A stretch of DNA of 64,000 bases from Sitta carolinensis (lineage: Eukaryota > Chordata > Aves > Passeriformes > Sittidae). The stretch covers positions 17,684,001 to 17,748,000 of the forward strand of contig CM063288.1 in NCBI GenBank assembly GCA_032173965.1. Direction: 5' to 3'. Shown in pieces: positions 41,056 to 54,743 of this stretch. Below the pieces are notes generated by a model. That model worked only from the letters and a program-made list of their open reading frames with translations, was not told the DNA's origin and did not search any database. The first letter of the stretch is position 1, and each line of letters opens with the position of its first letter. Position numbers and translations under genes: made by a program.

Positions 41056-44000
41056 CCCCAGAAACAGAAAGAGTGCTCAGGAGTCAATATAAGGAATAAC
41101 AGATAAGGCTCTGAGTAAACTGACAAGTCTGGATCAGAAAATACTACAGGGCAGTACTTCAACATAATGTACCAATATTTAGTTGTGCAATCCCCATAGG
41201 GGTGTAATCTGCCACCATTACTCATGTCAAGTAATATATTATGCTAGGAGGTATTCCTATTGACTTCAATTTCAGTAGATTTCACCTTACCTAGTCATAG
41301 ATAGGAAATTCTTCAGCATCAGAAATTGCAACTGATAGAGCTTCTTGGCTCAGCTTAAGGTATCTGTACTTCCTCAACCCATGAGAAGTAAATAGAAAAT
41401 ATATATATATCAGTTGTATTTTTCATACATTGATTCCAATACTGGTTTTGAAGTATATTTCTCAGTCTAAATAAATCTGACTCTTAAAGGGAATATTAAA
41501 GCTTAAACTCTAGAGTGTGTGCTTATACTGAAGCTTTCTCATGTATACTACCCGTAAAAAAAAAAAAAATAACAAACACAAAAACAAAGGAAACCACCTA
41601 GAAAAAAGAAGTCCAAGCCCTGTCCAGAAAATCTGAACTTTGTGTTGGCTGAAAAGAAAAGAACTGAAGAATATCTGACCTATTCATGTATCTGGAGTCT
41701 AACACTTGCATACATTATTTAAATACAGCTTAGTAGTTTTTAGTATGATTTTACTGAACTGTTCTTGTTGGGATTTTTTCCGTATTTTAAAAGTTGAAAT
41801 ATGTCAACAAGCTTTAGTCATCTAATGTTATTCTGTTGCTTTTCCCAGCAGAATTATCATTCATCAACCAACATTAGCAGCACCATATCAAGTTGAACAA
41901 TGGGCATGTGGGGAAGAAAACCTGGACCATGAGAAGGAAAGCTGCAGAGGCAATATCCAGACATCAGGGGTTCCACTACAGGGCAACTGAATTAAATTGT
42001 AAAGAAAACCAAAGCTTTGGAAGAGATATCCTTATGGGAATTGATGTCAAAAAGTCACTGTTCTTGCAGCCATGTAGTCAAATAGGCTTATCACAGCAGG
42101 TAAAGCTCTTCCAAAGGCATACGAGTTATCATAATTCTCCTCTTTTCCCCTTGGAAGGTGAGTTATTCTTGATGAAATTGCTTCAGTTTCAAATAAAATA
42201 AAAAAGAAAAAAAACCCAGCCCAAGATTGTTTCAGAGTTTATAGAGCACTTTCTTAAATGCATCTCACATACTAGGTAAGGTAGATGTGGAGTTGTTTTA
42301 CTGCTACAATTTCATGGGTTTTGAATTAGCATAAGGGGTTGGAATTATTCAAAGATGAAAGTTGACATTAGTGCTGGAGCCTAATTAAGCTTACCTAAGC
42401 AGTTATACTCTCGTTTTGCTTTTAGCGTGGGAGAAACACAAAGCTTTGTTGTGTAATTAAGAACAGTAGGCCACTACACAGTGTAGGCAAAGCTGTTTTC
42501 CATAGTAAGAACTGCACAACATCCTCTAGTGCACAACATTAATTGTTAGAAGGAAGAGTCATATTTTGAGTAATGTAAGTGGTTTTGCATTGATGCTAGC
42601 AATCCGGCAATAATTTTGTGTCATACCACTATACATTTTTAATAATCCTGGAACTTCTGTCTGTCAATAAAGGATAATCTGTAATAGACCTGAAAAATAT
42701 TTAGACCCTACTACCTTTTTGTGTGTTTTCATCTTCCAGGGAAATATAATCTTTAAACAGTATTTTTTTTTTTTTTGTTTATTCATTGCAATTTTAGTTT
42801 TGCAATAGTGCTGGTCCTGAGACTAAAAAGTTAGAAGAGTTGCACAAATTGGTATTTTTTCTCTTTTTCCTAATTTTCAGTTATTCTTGGATGATATTTT
42901 CAAGCTGTTCTCCACATCTACGAAAACTAGAAACACGCTTATTTTAAAATGAAAGGTGAGAGTCTCTTGTTATCGCTTGTGTCCAGCAGCTGGTGCTTCA
43001 AGTATAGCATTAAATAGTGCAAGACTTATGATAAAGCAGCAAGAGCTGTGTTAGTTTGGGAATATGGGTTATTGGTGGAGAATAACATTCAGCATTGGCT
43101 AAAAAAAGAGACATTCAGTGTGGGATGGGATTTGGTTTCTGTGAGTGTTTTCTAAAGCTGCTCTAAGGAGCTTGACAATGTCTGTTTCCAAACAATTTTT
43201 GTTGTTAAAGCAAAAAGGCTACAACAGAAAGGAAAAAAATTACTTTTTTAAAAGTGCTGTCAAAGGCATAGAATTAACCTCCTAGCCTGCTAAAAATAAG
43301 AATATTTCATTTGTCTCTTTTCCTTTGTCATTAGGCATTTAATAACTATTTGCAACAACAGAAAGTAAAAGTGGTTGGAAACAATTTTCAATTTCATTTT
43401 TTTTAAGCCTGGGGAGTAGGAAGTTGAGGTTTTCTCTCTATGAACACTGCAAATTGTGAATTATGGGAGGACAGGGCAGAGTCAATTCTGCCAGGTCTAC
43501 AAGATAACACTTCATGCTTATCAGAAAGCTGAAACAGAGCATGAGAGTAGTTTCAATTACAGTACACTGAAAGATGTATTTCCTAGCAAAATAACCTCAG
43601 GCATAAGGAGAGGAAAAAACCCTTTCCTTGGGCCATGTTCTAAACCTCCTTACATTGTGTTTACTGGTAAGTGTCTGGGGATTGTCTAGGAATTTGTACT
43701 AAAATTAACCTGCCTGCTAATTTCTGCAGTTCTGTTTGCCTGTGCTCGTGGGGAATGCCATTTCAGCTGGACAAGGATGGGAAAAAGGAGTGGTTAACCT
43801 TGCCTCCAATTGTGCTACTTAAAAGGTCAAATTTGTCAGTGAAGTTTAACACTAACCTTGGCTTTTAAGCTGTATACATCCCTGTTCCCACCAATTCTTT
43901 CCTTTGACCTCACCTCAACTGTTTTTTGCAAAATATTTTATCAAGTGTCAAAAATAAATTTAAGCAGGTAACACCTGACTACTAGATAATGATTCAAGGT

Positions 44001-46080
44001 GTGTTATTCACTCCTGGACTCCAGCATTTAATTTTCTTTTTCCTGTACATCTTCAATCAGCAAATACACAATGTAATCTTAGAGATGTGTATAGTCTCTG
44101 AGAAATAAATTATGACTTGTCTGTTTAAAATCAGACATGCTTTTGAGCATTTTTCAAGCAAGCCCTAAAATGAAATTGAAAAAAAGCAAAAGTAGATCCA
44201 ATGTTCTTCATTTTGTCTTCCATTTCTTGCCTACAGTCATTCATCGAGGAAAAATTGTAGGGGCATTTAAAAGCAGTTTAAAGTTCTAGATGGCTGACTC
44301 ATGAGCACAATTTAGTTTGTTATTTTGGTTTTTTTACTGTCAAGATTCATTCATGGACACCCACTAGGGACAAGAATCCTTTCTTGAATTTTTGTATGGT
44401 TATTAGTTATACCAAAAAACCATCTTAATCATGTAGGAAAATCTCTACTTCAAAACGAGCAATTCACTCCAGCATCAAATAGCATATGTCACTTATGATT
44501 ATCAGAAATGCTAAATTGACTTTAAAACAAATGTTACCTATAATTAGGAAGAATTTACAATTGCTTTAGTCAAATTTTGACCAACTCCCTTTTATCAACA
44601 TCAATGAGCTGTACTGTACTAGTCTATGAAATCTACAGATAACACCTTTCAGTCTAGATTGGACAAGATAACACTGAAGTTTGCTAATTCAAAATCCCTC
44701 TCTCTCTTTTCTCCCCTCCTTTACATTTTTTTCTTTCCTCTTTTTTTTCTGTGTACACAAAGGTATACTGACAAACTTTCATATGTTCATCTAGAAAAAT
44801 GCTTAAATTTGTATTTTTTTTAAGCCTATCTAGTTTGCTGTCAACATTCTTATTAAACACGAACTACTCCATACAACTCTGCCAGAAGCAAAATAGCCCA
44901 TAGTATAACTCCTCCATAATGGAATCATTTAAAATCATGACTTATTCCAGGTCTAAGGCAATCGTACATTATTTTTAGCTGTTTCTGCTCTCCTTGACAC
45001 AGGCATGGGAGTCAGGTACTTAAGATCCTACGCCACAGGATTTCAACTGGAATCGTATACCTCTAAGATATCTCTTCCTCTTAAATTTAAAGCTCTTTCA
45101 TTCATGAACTGACGTTGTTTTTCCTAAAAGCCAGATGGATTGCACAATGTCAGAAAAGAGAGCAAATAACAAGCCAGTAATTTAGCCAATATGTCTACAA
45201 TAAAATAAAACCCAAAACAAAATGGAAAGAGTTCTGTCCTAGATAGCAAACTTCCTGTCATAATAAATTTACTGCTGTGAATTTCAAATTATTACACAAA
45301 CATAAAGAATCTCAAAATAAATACTTATACTAAACTTTTACAGATACATGTATGTTGTGAATTTCTGCAGTGAGATTTCCATTTCATCTTCAAAGTCTTA
45401 TGCTAAATGTAGAAGAAAGCCATTAATGTCCCATCATTTATAAATGATCTCTGCTTCTACATAATGCTTCAAAGCCATTTTTAAGCCATTTAAGCTTTTT
45501 CAATTTGCACTAAATATCTACCAAGAGATTATATTTTAGAATTTAGAGCAATATTTAAACTGATATGATAGATTTAATTTTAAATAAATTTTAGTATAAA
45601 AAATATCGTTTGTCAAGACGTATAGAGCTTGATTTCCCTCTTCTGATCATCCAGAGACAAAACAGAAGCTTTAATGTTAAGTTCTTTGAGTTGTTCCTAA
45701 GCTATTAATTTAGCTATTTATTTATAAACCATCACTGTGGCGGTAAAAGCTACGGCTTGTGGCACCCAAAACGGATTCTTGCTTTTAAACACATAAAAAC
45801 AATTATTTGAGAATTATTATTACAGGAAAAAAATTACTCAGCTTTTTAAAAGAAAACGGAGCAAAAATTTTTTGTTTTCTTGCTTTTGAAGAAACAAAAC
45901 TGATAACCATTTGTGAGAATAATATGCCAGGGTCATCTACCCTTCCTAAAGTGGTGTGTGGCTGAAAGAAAAAGCAGTTTATAAAATAAGGATGCTTCTA
46001 AAATCTTTTGTATGACAATGTTAATGGAGCAGAAATTAGAAATACAAGGTCAGGACCAAATCCTGCTGCAGGCAGCATTC

Positions 46081-46159
46081 CAGTCATCTCTTGGCTATCC
46101 CAGTCATCTCTTGGCTATCCCAGTCATCTCTTGGCTCATCCCAGTCATCTCTTGGCTCC
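46081..46159 (+). repeat. 20-bp minisatellite, four copies
   Basis: Four consecutive units of CAGTCATCTCTTGGCTATCC. The first two are identical, the third has one extra base near its end, and the fourth is one base shorter and altered at its end. An overlapping plus-strand frame reads repeated ISWL/HLLA-like peptides and is a repeat artefact. Confidence 0.95.
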
Positions 46160-47132
46160 CCCTTTCTCATGCATCTTTTCTCACTAAACATATTCTCCAA
46201 TCTGACACAACTAACTCTAGGTTAGAAACTGCCTCATAGAGGTTACTCTACCTTTTTCAGGCAAAATGGAAAGGCAGATCTTCCCAAGCTGACTGTTAAT
46301 ACTCTTTAGTGTTTTAATTGTCTGGGGCAGCAACAGTAAATTTGTATATTTGCACAGTACCTCTGGCAACTACTACATTATACTGAATAAAAATGATGGA
46401 GAGAGGACTTCTGCTGAAAACCACTGTCTTCACTGCACTGCCTGCTCTGGACTTTTTTCAGTACTTACCATAATAAAACACCCTTGGAGTGAGCACTGTG
46501 TCAGGAGCCAAAGAGATAATGATGATGTGGCCATCAACAAGGAGTATTTTGCTGAGAGCCAAAATCCTTTCTAAGTTGGTACTAAGTGAATCTCAAGTAG
46601 AAACTGTCATACAATTTTTATGACTGAGGGGAAACACTAGCCCAGTAACTCTTGACTTTATCATTATAATTTTATATTCAATTAATTCCCATTTTAATAT
46701 ACAAAACAGTTTCCTTGGAAATATAAAACAGAATTTTGGGCCTGTTAGGCACAAGCAGATGGTGAATGAAGGGGGAAGGATGGAAACAGAGATACTAATG
46801 AAAAAAAAATTCTCCATTTTTTACCTGTTCACCAAGAAAACAGATAGTCTGCTTTAGCACTACAAGCAGATTTTTGATGAGTTGGGTAGGACTTACAACA
46901 GTAATACTATTCTACTGACTTGTCTTGTACATACAGTAAATATTATATTTTCACCTAAACATTATAAAAACCTTTAATAATAAGTCATAAGAGAGCATAC
47001 ACAGAAATGCAGGATGATTTCTCACAGTCACACTGCATTGGACAGACGTGACTATCTCATAATGAATTATTTGTGTTCTGGAAGTAATCTCTGTTCAAGG
47101 AGATCCCAATTTCCTTAAATAATTAGCTATTT

Positions 47133-48095
47133 TAGAATCCTAGAATATCTGAGGCTGGAGGGGACTCCTAAGGATCATTGAGTCCAAGTCCCTGCTCCTC
47201 ACAGGACTACCTAAACCTAAACCACAGAACTAAGGGCATTGTCCAGGCACTCTGGGAATTCTGAGAGGCTCGGTGCCACGATGGCTTCCCTGGAGAGCCT
47301 GTTCCAGGGACCAGCACCCATCTCAGTGCAGGACCCTTTCCTAATGTCCAACGTGAACTTCCCCTGATGGGGCTTCATGTCCTGCGCTGCTCTCTGGAGA
47401 GAGGAGAGCAGCACCTCCGCACGCCCTGCTGCCCCTGCAGGAGCTCTCACTGCCAGGAGGTCACCCGGAGCCTGAGCCTTCCCACGCTCAACAAACAGGT
47501 GACCTCAGCTGCTCCTCCTAGTTCTTTGCCCTCAAGACTTTTCACCATCTTGGTCACCCTCCTCTGGACACGCTCTAGTAGTCTGATGTCCTTTCTGTGG
47601 CACTCAAAACTGCACACAGTGCTCGAGGTGGGGCGACACCAGCGCAGAGCGGAGTGGGACAATCCCAGCCCCTGCCCGGCTGGCCATGCTGTGTCTGATG
47701 GCACAGGACACAGTTGGCCCTTTTGGCTGCCAAGGCACACTGCTGACTCCTACCAACTTGCCATCAACCCAAACTGCAGATGTCTTTCTGCAGGGCTGCT
47801 CTCCAGCCTCTCATCCCCATATTTATGTATATAAACAGGATTTCCCCATCCCAAGTGGAGAAATGTCCACTCGATCTAGTTAATTTTCATACGGTGGGTG
47901 ATTTCTCAACTCTCTAGTCAACCCAGATCTCTTTGTAAGGCCTCTCTAGTCTCGAGAAAGACCATGACACATCCTAGTTTGGTATTCGAGAAAAACTTAC
48001 CTTATGTATATTTGACTCCTGAATCCATAAAATTTATAAAAATATTAAAGAGCACTGATCTAAAATTGAGTCCTGATAATTTGATTAATACCTCA
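47133..48095 (-). mobile_element. CR1 LINE fragment, 3' part of ORF2 plus 3' end
   Basis: The plus strand begins with the reverse complement of a CR1 3' end (TAGAATCCTAGAATATCTGA, then GGCTGGAGGGGACTCC), so the element lies on minus with its 3' end at about 47133. Minus-strand frames still show the C-terminal region typical of CR1 reverse transcriptase (DIRLLERVQRRVTKM). Near 47.95-48.07 kb degraded blocks correspond to the catalytic-box region and its N-terminal side; the usual FADD-type box reads FSNTKLG, so it is broken. Stops and frameshifts are frequent. It is 5'-truncated, as most CR1 copies are. The higher-coordinate boundary is approximate. Confidence 0.93.
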
Positions 48096-48099
48096 TTCA

Positions 48100-51000
48100 A
48101 TCTTTTATCTGTGGTTTTACATAACTACAGTTCAACCAAAATCAGAAAATTCAAATGTTGTTTTTCCTTTTCCAGAACTGGCTAAAGCTACGCTCATTTC
48201 TTAAGTGAATGCTTCGAAAGTAGCGTTCTGCCACCTTTGAGTGAACTTAAGAGACACTTCAATCAACTCGGTTACTAGAAATTGTTGGGCTTTTTTGCCA
48301 GAAACTACATTTGCAGTGGCACTGCCAGAACATTCCCTTGTTCTCTCCCCTTCAAGCTACAATCCTTCTCCCATCATGGGAAAAGGTGTTGAATATCCTA
48401 ATAGCACAAAGAGATGTAACAATCTCTTTCCTCCAGCTACTCCACTGATAACTTGAATTCTGTATTTACTGAAAATGATCACAACAGATCATGAATGCGC
48501 TGAGCAAAATAATTCTAAAATCTAAAAAATCCCTTGGTGCTGCTAATATTGAGCATGTATCAAGAGCTCTATGGGTTTGATGGCAATAGTAAATTGTTGA
48601 GAAGAGCCATTAAAAACTCTAGCTACGCATATTAGTTCAAGTGTAGGGTAGTGATGGGAGTAGCTAGAACAAATGTAGTAAGTGGCTAGTAACAAAAGAT
48701 GTTGTTTATGTGACTAGACCTGATGCAGGAATGCAGAAGAAGAACTAAAGCATTGATATAGGGTCAAGGCCACCGTATTTTCACAAGAATCTGTGAAAAG
48801 CATTGTGTTAAAAGATTCCTCGATTCAAATGTTTGTGATTTTGTTCCCTCATCCCAGTTGATTTTTGCTACCTGTGACTCTCAGTTACCCATATGGTTTT
48901 GCAGTATCTAACACGTTATAGTCATGCTTTCAAATTTTATTAAGGTTTTCCAATCATTTTCTGGTTTCCTGATGAATTAGCCTGCCAAAGACACTTTTTA
49001 ACAGACATTATAATAATTGAACATTGAATTGTTGATCTATTTGAACTGTTGTGGATAAGTACCGAATTGGGAGGCACAAAAATATAACTGATTATGGCTG
49101 GTAGATGTTTTTCTGTGGTAAATAATTGCTACCTGGAAAATTATTTTACTTTTTTATTATTAAAAGCTGATGGGGAACAGTATAAAAATTATGGAGTCCT
49201 CAATTCTGTAAAATCTTCGGCATAAAGAAAAGGAATAGGGTTTTTAAAGTTTACTCATTTTCTTTCTCTTGCCATTTTTGAGTGAAATTTTGGGGTTTAT
49301 CTATCTTATACAATTTTTTTTTTAAGCCAATGATTTGATAATTTTTCTGCCTTGGATAGACAAGGATTTTGGTGCATAAATTCAACCTTTTCTTTACATA
49401 ATTAATCTTCTTTGGGTATATGAATGAAATAATTTCATATATATTGCAAAATTAGAACTGATGTCTATACATCTGAAATCTTGGTCAATTAACTCCATTT
49501 TTACAGCATCTTGGCATCTAAAAATCAAAAAATCCCCATTTGGAAATGGTTTACATCTGTACAACTGAAAATCCTGTATCCTGAATAGCAGCTTCAGATT
49601 AACATTAGACATTGCGAAATGTCATTGAAAATACATCATGAACAGTAAAGCTGAATATTTCTATAAAACAATTTATATAGAGCTGCTAATCTAAATACCA
49701 ATGCTGTGCTTCAAAAGCTCAGATCAGTTAGGAAAATCTTCTCTCTAAAGAATTTGAAAATTAAAATGTCTGCGTGTTGAAACACATCTTAATTTAAAAT
49801 GCCTAGAAGTAAGTAGCAGTCATCTTATTTTTCTGTGTAACACAACTATGGAATAACAAGGAGGAACATTTTTGAAGTATATTTAACAAGTAGCTTGTTT
49901 CAGCCTGGGTATTAGCTTGATTTACCATCTGCAGAATTACCAATAACATGATGCATTTATTACCCGTAAAAGCTATTAGCAGGTCATTTTGTTCAGTTCA
50001 TCATATGTGTCTTGAGACACAATCTGGCGTCTAACAGATTTTCATACATTGATGTCACAGAGAATCAGACTGTTCTTTAATTGATTGTTTCTTGCTAGAC
50101 TACTTTGATTAAAACAGGTTGTGATATTTGCTTTTAGTTCTACGTTTCTCTACTTGAAATGCATGCCCAGGAAAGCCAGAAATTATTCTTGTTTCCCTAG
50201 ATTTGTCTATCTCAATGAGTGTGTGATAATCCTTGTAATCAAGCTGTTTAAAAACTGTTCCAGTTATTCTAAACCCATTACTCCCTTCCCAATTAAGACA
50301 ATCAACACAATGTTTTAAAAGCTATTCATCTTTCCAGGCCAAATTGTTACAGGAATTTTAGATCTTAAGCCTTGGAGAAATGAGTGCATACAGAGGAATG
50401 ACATCTGAAGAAAGTGATTTTTTTTTCCCTTTAATTTACTGAGGGCAGGCTCATAAGCTGGGCTCTTGCAGTAGGAAAACAGGCAAATAAATAACAGGAT
50501 GCACCAGAATATCTGTGGACATTTTGCTTGGTGCTTAATTTGAAAGTACTGTTTCATCTGTCCCTAAAGGCCAGATCTATGCTCTCTGTGGAATAGAATA
50601 CATATTATGTGGTTTATACTTTTGTTTCTTCGAGAATCAGAAATTTGAAATAGGACTGGATGTATCAAGGAAAAAAAAATGAAAAAAAAAAAAAAGAAAA
50701 TAAAAGAATGCTGGTTTTAAGTTTATCAAGTGCATAATTCCACCAAAAATATTATGGTTAAAATTCAATTTACTATTCGCACTGTGAACTTACTTTTTCA
50801 TTTGGTGATAGTTCTCAGCTGATTTCAATTGGTATAGTTACCTAGAAATTAGTGGATTTATGTCATTTTACATTGTTTAAGGATTTTTATTTATATTAAA
50901 CTCTATTACTTATTTATGCTTATTATATATAAAAAAATCACTGCATGCAAAAACACTATTCCTGGCCAAGGTAAGACTGGAGTGGTGCATAAAACTTGTG

Positions 51001-53330
51001 CTTTTTCCTTTTGCTTTAAGATGTGGTTTATCCTGCATGGCGCTTTATTTCATGCTGTACCACTTTTGTTGTATATAATTATCCTGCATGTTGGGACCCA
51101 TTATGAATTGTCTACAAATGTAAAGGGTACAACTACCTGCAGTAGTGTGGATCATCTGTAAATCTGAGCTCTCAAACACAATGATTTCCAATTCTTGCTT
51201 ACAGTTTGTTGGCTCTTTTATATGTGATGAATACAGAAAAATATAATAAAGTATTACAGAAATTTTAAAAAATAATTTCTTGGACATCTTTTATATTGCT
51301 AAAATTATTGATTGTAATGCGAAGTAGAATTTTCTATGTTCATTTTTACACACTAAATATAGTAACCTGTCCAGAGACAGATGCTTCAGTATTTATGGCT
51401 ATGTGATATAAATCACCTAAAGAGAGAAGAATTAAAAGAAAATCAAACTGAGAGAAAGAGGAGGGAGGGAGGGAGGGAAAGGGGAAAGAGAGAGGGAGAG
51501 GGAGAAAGAGGGAGAGAGTGAGAGCAAGAAAGGAGGGAGGGGCATAACCTGCATCCTGATGAGTTGCACTTGATCTCATCTCAGATACAAGGTCAATACT
51601 CTGTTTCACTTAAGCTACAATTCCATTCATAGGTAAAGTTATAGTAATACTAGGAAAACTCTCTACGTGTCTTTAATCATGATAGTATGAACACAGAGGT
51701 GCTACAGAAAGCCTAGTGTGTCAACTAACCCTTTTGCATTTTCAAATTTACTCCATACCTACATAAACAGAAGACACCATGGCTGGTAAGAGGCCACATC
51801 TGAGTTTAGGAGCATCTTAGACTCTAGTTAAAGAGAAAGGAAATTAGCCACATGTGATGGGAAAAATAAACTCGGAAAATACAGACCTCTATCAACGCCC
51901 TTAAAGTATTCTACTTTCTCTTCCCAGCATGACATTAGAGAATTACATCTGTACCACCAAGTTAACATCTCACTTGGCTTTCAAATAAAAGGTGTATGTA
52001 TGCTGTGGCTTAACCTACCTGTCCCAGCAATGATAGCAGAGCCTAGGGGTCTTTTTCTCTCACTAGCTATTTAATACAAATATTCAGAAGAGGTAACTTA
52101 TTCCAAGTATATTCCATTCCATACCAACCTTTTAGAGACTACTTGAGGAAAAACTTACTTAACTCATCTATTCAGGCAGGTACTTAACATTACTACTTTT
52201 CAGAAAATGGCTTGGAGAACACCAAAGGAATGAGCCAGGGAGACTGCACACCAAAGATTTGCTTTGACAGGACAGGAAGTAATGGCAGGGGGGAAAAAAC
52301 CAAGCAGGGAATAGCGTGAAAGTGACAAAAGGTATAAGATCCTTTGGAAAAGGAGATCTTTCAAGTGCAGGAGGAGAGTAACAAAGAAATACTGCAAAAA
52401 TGTCAGATGGATGCATGATAGGACCTGAAGTCAAAGCACTGTATACAAAAAGAGAGGTGGAGAAAGTAGACAAGCAGTCAGCACAGGACAGAGAGAATGC
52501 AGCCAAAACTGTCATTGCTTTTCCAAATGTTGAAGATCCCTGTTTGACAATTTCCTAAACACTTTCTTTCCAGAAGTGCTGATAGAGAAAGGGTGTCTTC
52601 CAAAGGAGGGGAAAAGCTATACCCTTGGCTCTCAATGACTACTGGTCTCTGTTTTCAGAATGATGACTTGCTTCAGTGTCATCTTACTCATTCTCCCACC
52701 CCATTTAAAGACTTTTTTGTTTTTTGACTACTTCTCTGCCTCATCACTGGAGAATCTTAACTTTCCCAATCTCATTTCTACTTTGGTACCTTAGCCTGTG
52801 GGGAAATTTAGCAGAAGAAATAAAACACAAACACAGCCAAGGTGTTGCATTTCCAATAATAATTTTAAAATAATCCAGTTTCCATGGCTATTCTGATTAT
52901 TTTAACACACTGAAAGGTGGGCCTCTTGGGGTAAAATATTCCCAAACTACAGTCCAAAGGTTTTTGCATTACTAAACTCTAAATTCCAAAAATATCTAAA
53001 TCTTCTATCACACAGACAGGTGGAGTTCCAATTACTCTAACTTAGAACTGCACTTGTGCAAGAAATGGCAGGTAAAGACTGTATGATGCCCTCCTTATTG
53101 AAAAGCATTTAATTTCTATTTAAGATATATTAAGAAGTAGCACTATGTTCTTGCACTCTTTTTTACTCTTTCCCCCTTCTTCTCCTCCCCCTCCATTTTT
53201 CTTCTTTCTTGCCTCTGGTTTACAATGTGATTTTTTTCTTCCTGTGAAAGGTTCTAAATAAGAATAACAATAACCCTCTACACTGCACAGCAAAGAAAAA
53301 AGAATTAAAAATATTATCAATGAATATAGA
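48100..53330. other. AT-rich interval, no supported gene
   Basis: A long purine tract lies at 51.45-51.54 kb. Isolated acceptor-like sites are present on the minus strand (for example the CTCTATCAG and TTTCCCCACAG types near 52.6 and 52.8 kb), but no exon with two good ends was found. It would be intronic under the downstream minus-strand gene model. Confidence 0.45.
51449..51541 (+). repeat. GGGA/GAGA polypurine tract
   Basis: About 93 bases nearly all A and G, including four consecutive GGGA units and GAGAGG runs. It may form triplex (H-DNA). The Ser/Pro/Leu/Phe-rich minus frame here is an artefact. Confidence 0.92.
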
Positions 53331-53335
53331 CGTAC

Positions 53336-53410
53336 CTTTTTGTCTTTAATTAAAGTTACAAGTCCATTTAAACCTCCAAAATAGGAAAACACTACTTCTT
53401 TATTACCCCA
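53336..53410 (-). CDS. candidate coding exon, armadillo-like peptide
   Basis: On the minus strand a textbook acceptor (TTGTTCTTGTTTTCTAACAG) ends just above 53410 and a good donor, AAAAAG|GTACGT, follows 53336. The 75-nt exon is open in phase 0-0 and encodes 25 residues beginning WGNKEVVFSYFGG and ending LVTLIKDKK. The pattern of a charged turn, GG, LxxLVxLI and a charged end resembles the third helix region of an armadillo repeat. That is a resemblance by eye, not a domain hit. It joins in phase to the preceding candidate exon at 54529-54502. I cannot name the gene. Confidence 0.45.
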
Positions 53411-54501
53411 CTGTTAGAAAACAAGAACAACTAAAAGAAATGAAATCTTATAGATGCAGGATATCTGTAAGCCTCTCGAACCATCTCTGGTGTCAGTCAT
53501 TCAAAGCAGACATACATCATGTCAATTCTATTTTGTGGGTGATGGTGGGGAATACTATGAGCAACAAATCTTTCTCAAACTACAAAGAAAATGCAGCTAC
53601 AGAGACTGTAGTTGCAAGAGTATGGAAAATTGCAAGGATACAAGAAAGCAATGCCACATCTCTTGCAAAAACTGCTCTGAGCTTTCAGCGACCAGAAATT
53701 GCCGGACCCCACTCTTGCTTCTAAGTTAAACTGAGAACCTTGATAACAGACTTTCTGAGGTTTTCACTCGGCACATACTCAGAGGAAAGAGTGCCACCTA
53801 CTGAGAGCAGGCACTGAAACATGGCTTGTTCCTGATTTAACACATTCTCCCTCTTATCTTCCTAACAGGTAAAAAGCCATGAGCATGTTTTAATATTCCA
53901 GTCTAGATGTATATGTATGTTTCATGGATATTCACATTTAAAAGGAAAAAAAAAAAACCCTCATATAGAGTATGAAAATTCACATTCAAAGACCCCAACA
54001 AGCCAATATGACTTTGGACAACTGGGTTAATCACAGAACTGACAACATAATTTGTGGTGGGTTTAGTCTCCTGGTCAGCAGTAGGACATAAGATGAGGCA
54101 GCAGATGAATTAACTCCAGCAACAAGACTCAGGAGGGAAGGAATTATCATTTGGAGAAAAGGAGACAAAAAGAACTGACTCATCTAGCAAAATATGTATT
54201 TCTTAAATTTCTGAAGATAGTTATACAGTGAACATCACTGAGCTTGTTTTTACAATTGTGGCTTCTTTTCACTTTTCCCTGTTTTACATATTATTGCATC
54301 ACCACTAGAAAAAGTGATATATATGGAATTAAGCCACACAGAAATAATGGCATAGAGTAGATGGCCCATACTACCAATTGCTGGCAATGTGCTTGACTGC
54401 ACTCAACAGTATTATCTGGTTCATGAATACAGATCAACCACTTCTGCTACTTTTAAAACATTATGCTGTTGCAAGGAAAATAAATATTATTTCAGGCATA
54501 C

Positions 54502-54529
54502 AAAATATTTATGGGACAATTCAGCATCA
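54502..54529 (-). CDS. candidate 28-nt coding exon
   Basis: A very strong acceptor (long pyrimidine run ending TTCTGCACTTTGCAG) lies above 54529 on the minus strand; the donor TTTT|GTATGC is moderate. The only frame without an early stop is 1 nt plus nine codons, DAELSHKYF, leaving phase 0. It fits in phase between the 54743-54697 and 53410-53336 candidates. The plus strand here carries a 165-codon open frame (54378-54875), a competing reading that I consider less likely because it has no splice or initiation context I can support. Confidence 0.25.
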
Positions 54530-54696
54530 CTGCAAAGTGCAGAACAGGGTAGGAAGGAAAGGCACAGGGGAGAGAACAATTTTGGAAGAAGAATGTGCCA
54601 GAGATAAGAGCCACAGTGCTGCTTACTCCTGCAAAGCTGCAGCCTCTGTGTGCCCTGCATGCTCTCCGGCAGCGGGTCAAGGGGCAGAGCCTTCAC

Positions 54697-54743
54697 ATGC
54701 TAACATAAGGAAAATCAATTTCAGCCCTCAGCGGACTCAACGA
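54697..54743 (-). CDS. candidate 47-nt coding exon
   Basis: The acceptor TTGCCTTTTGTTCCAG above 54743 on the minus strand is strong; the donor AT|GTGAAG below 54697 is weak. Phase 0 gives SLSPLRAEIDFPYVS with two bases over, which combine with the next exon to make an Ile codon. The other two frames stop quickly. Its support comes mainly from the acceptor and phase agreement with neighbours on both sides. Confidence 0.25.

Larger units (their letters stand above)
39430..47130. other. AT-rich interval, probably intronic if the minus-strand gene model holds
   Basis: I found no exon here that I would defend. It holds an (AAAC)n run, an A/C-rich tract, a 20-bp minisatellite and chance open frames (the longest is 122 codons at 40241-40609 on plus, with no supporting signal). 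Confidence 0.45.

Noticed and set aside
47217..47883. Frames of 155, 97 and 77 codons at 47.2-47.9 kb as host genes
   Set aside because: They lie inside the CR1 fragment; the minus frames are remnants of its reverse transcriptase and the plus frames are antisense noise.
49394..49612. 72-codon minus frame as an exon of the downstream gene
   Set aside because: A fair acceptor lies inside it, but no adequate donor follows in the open frame.
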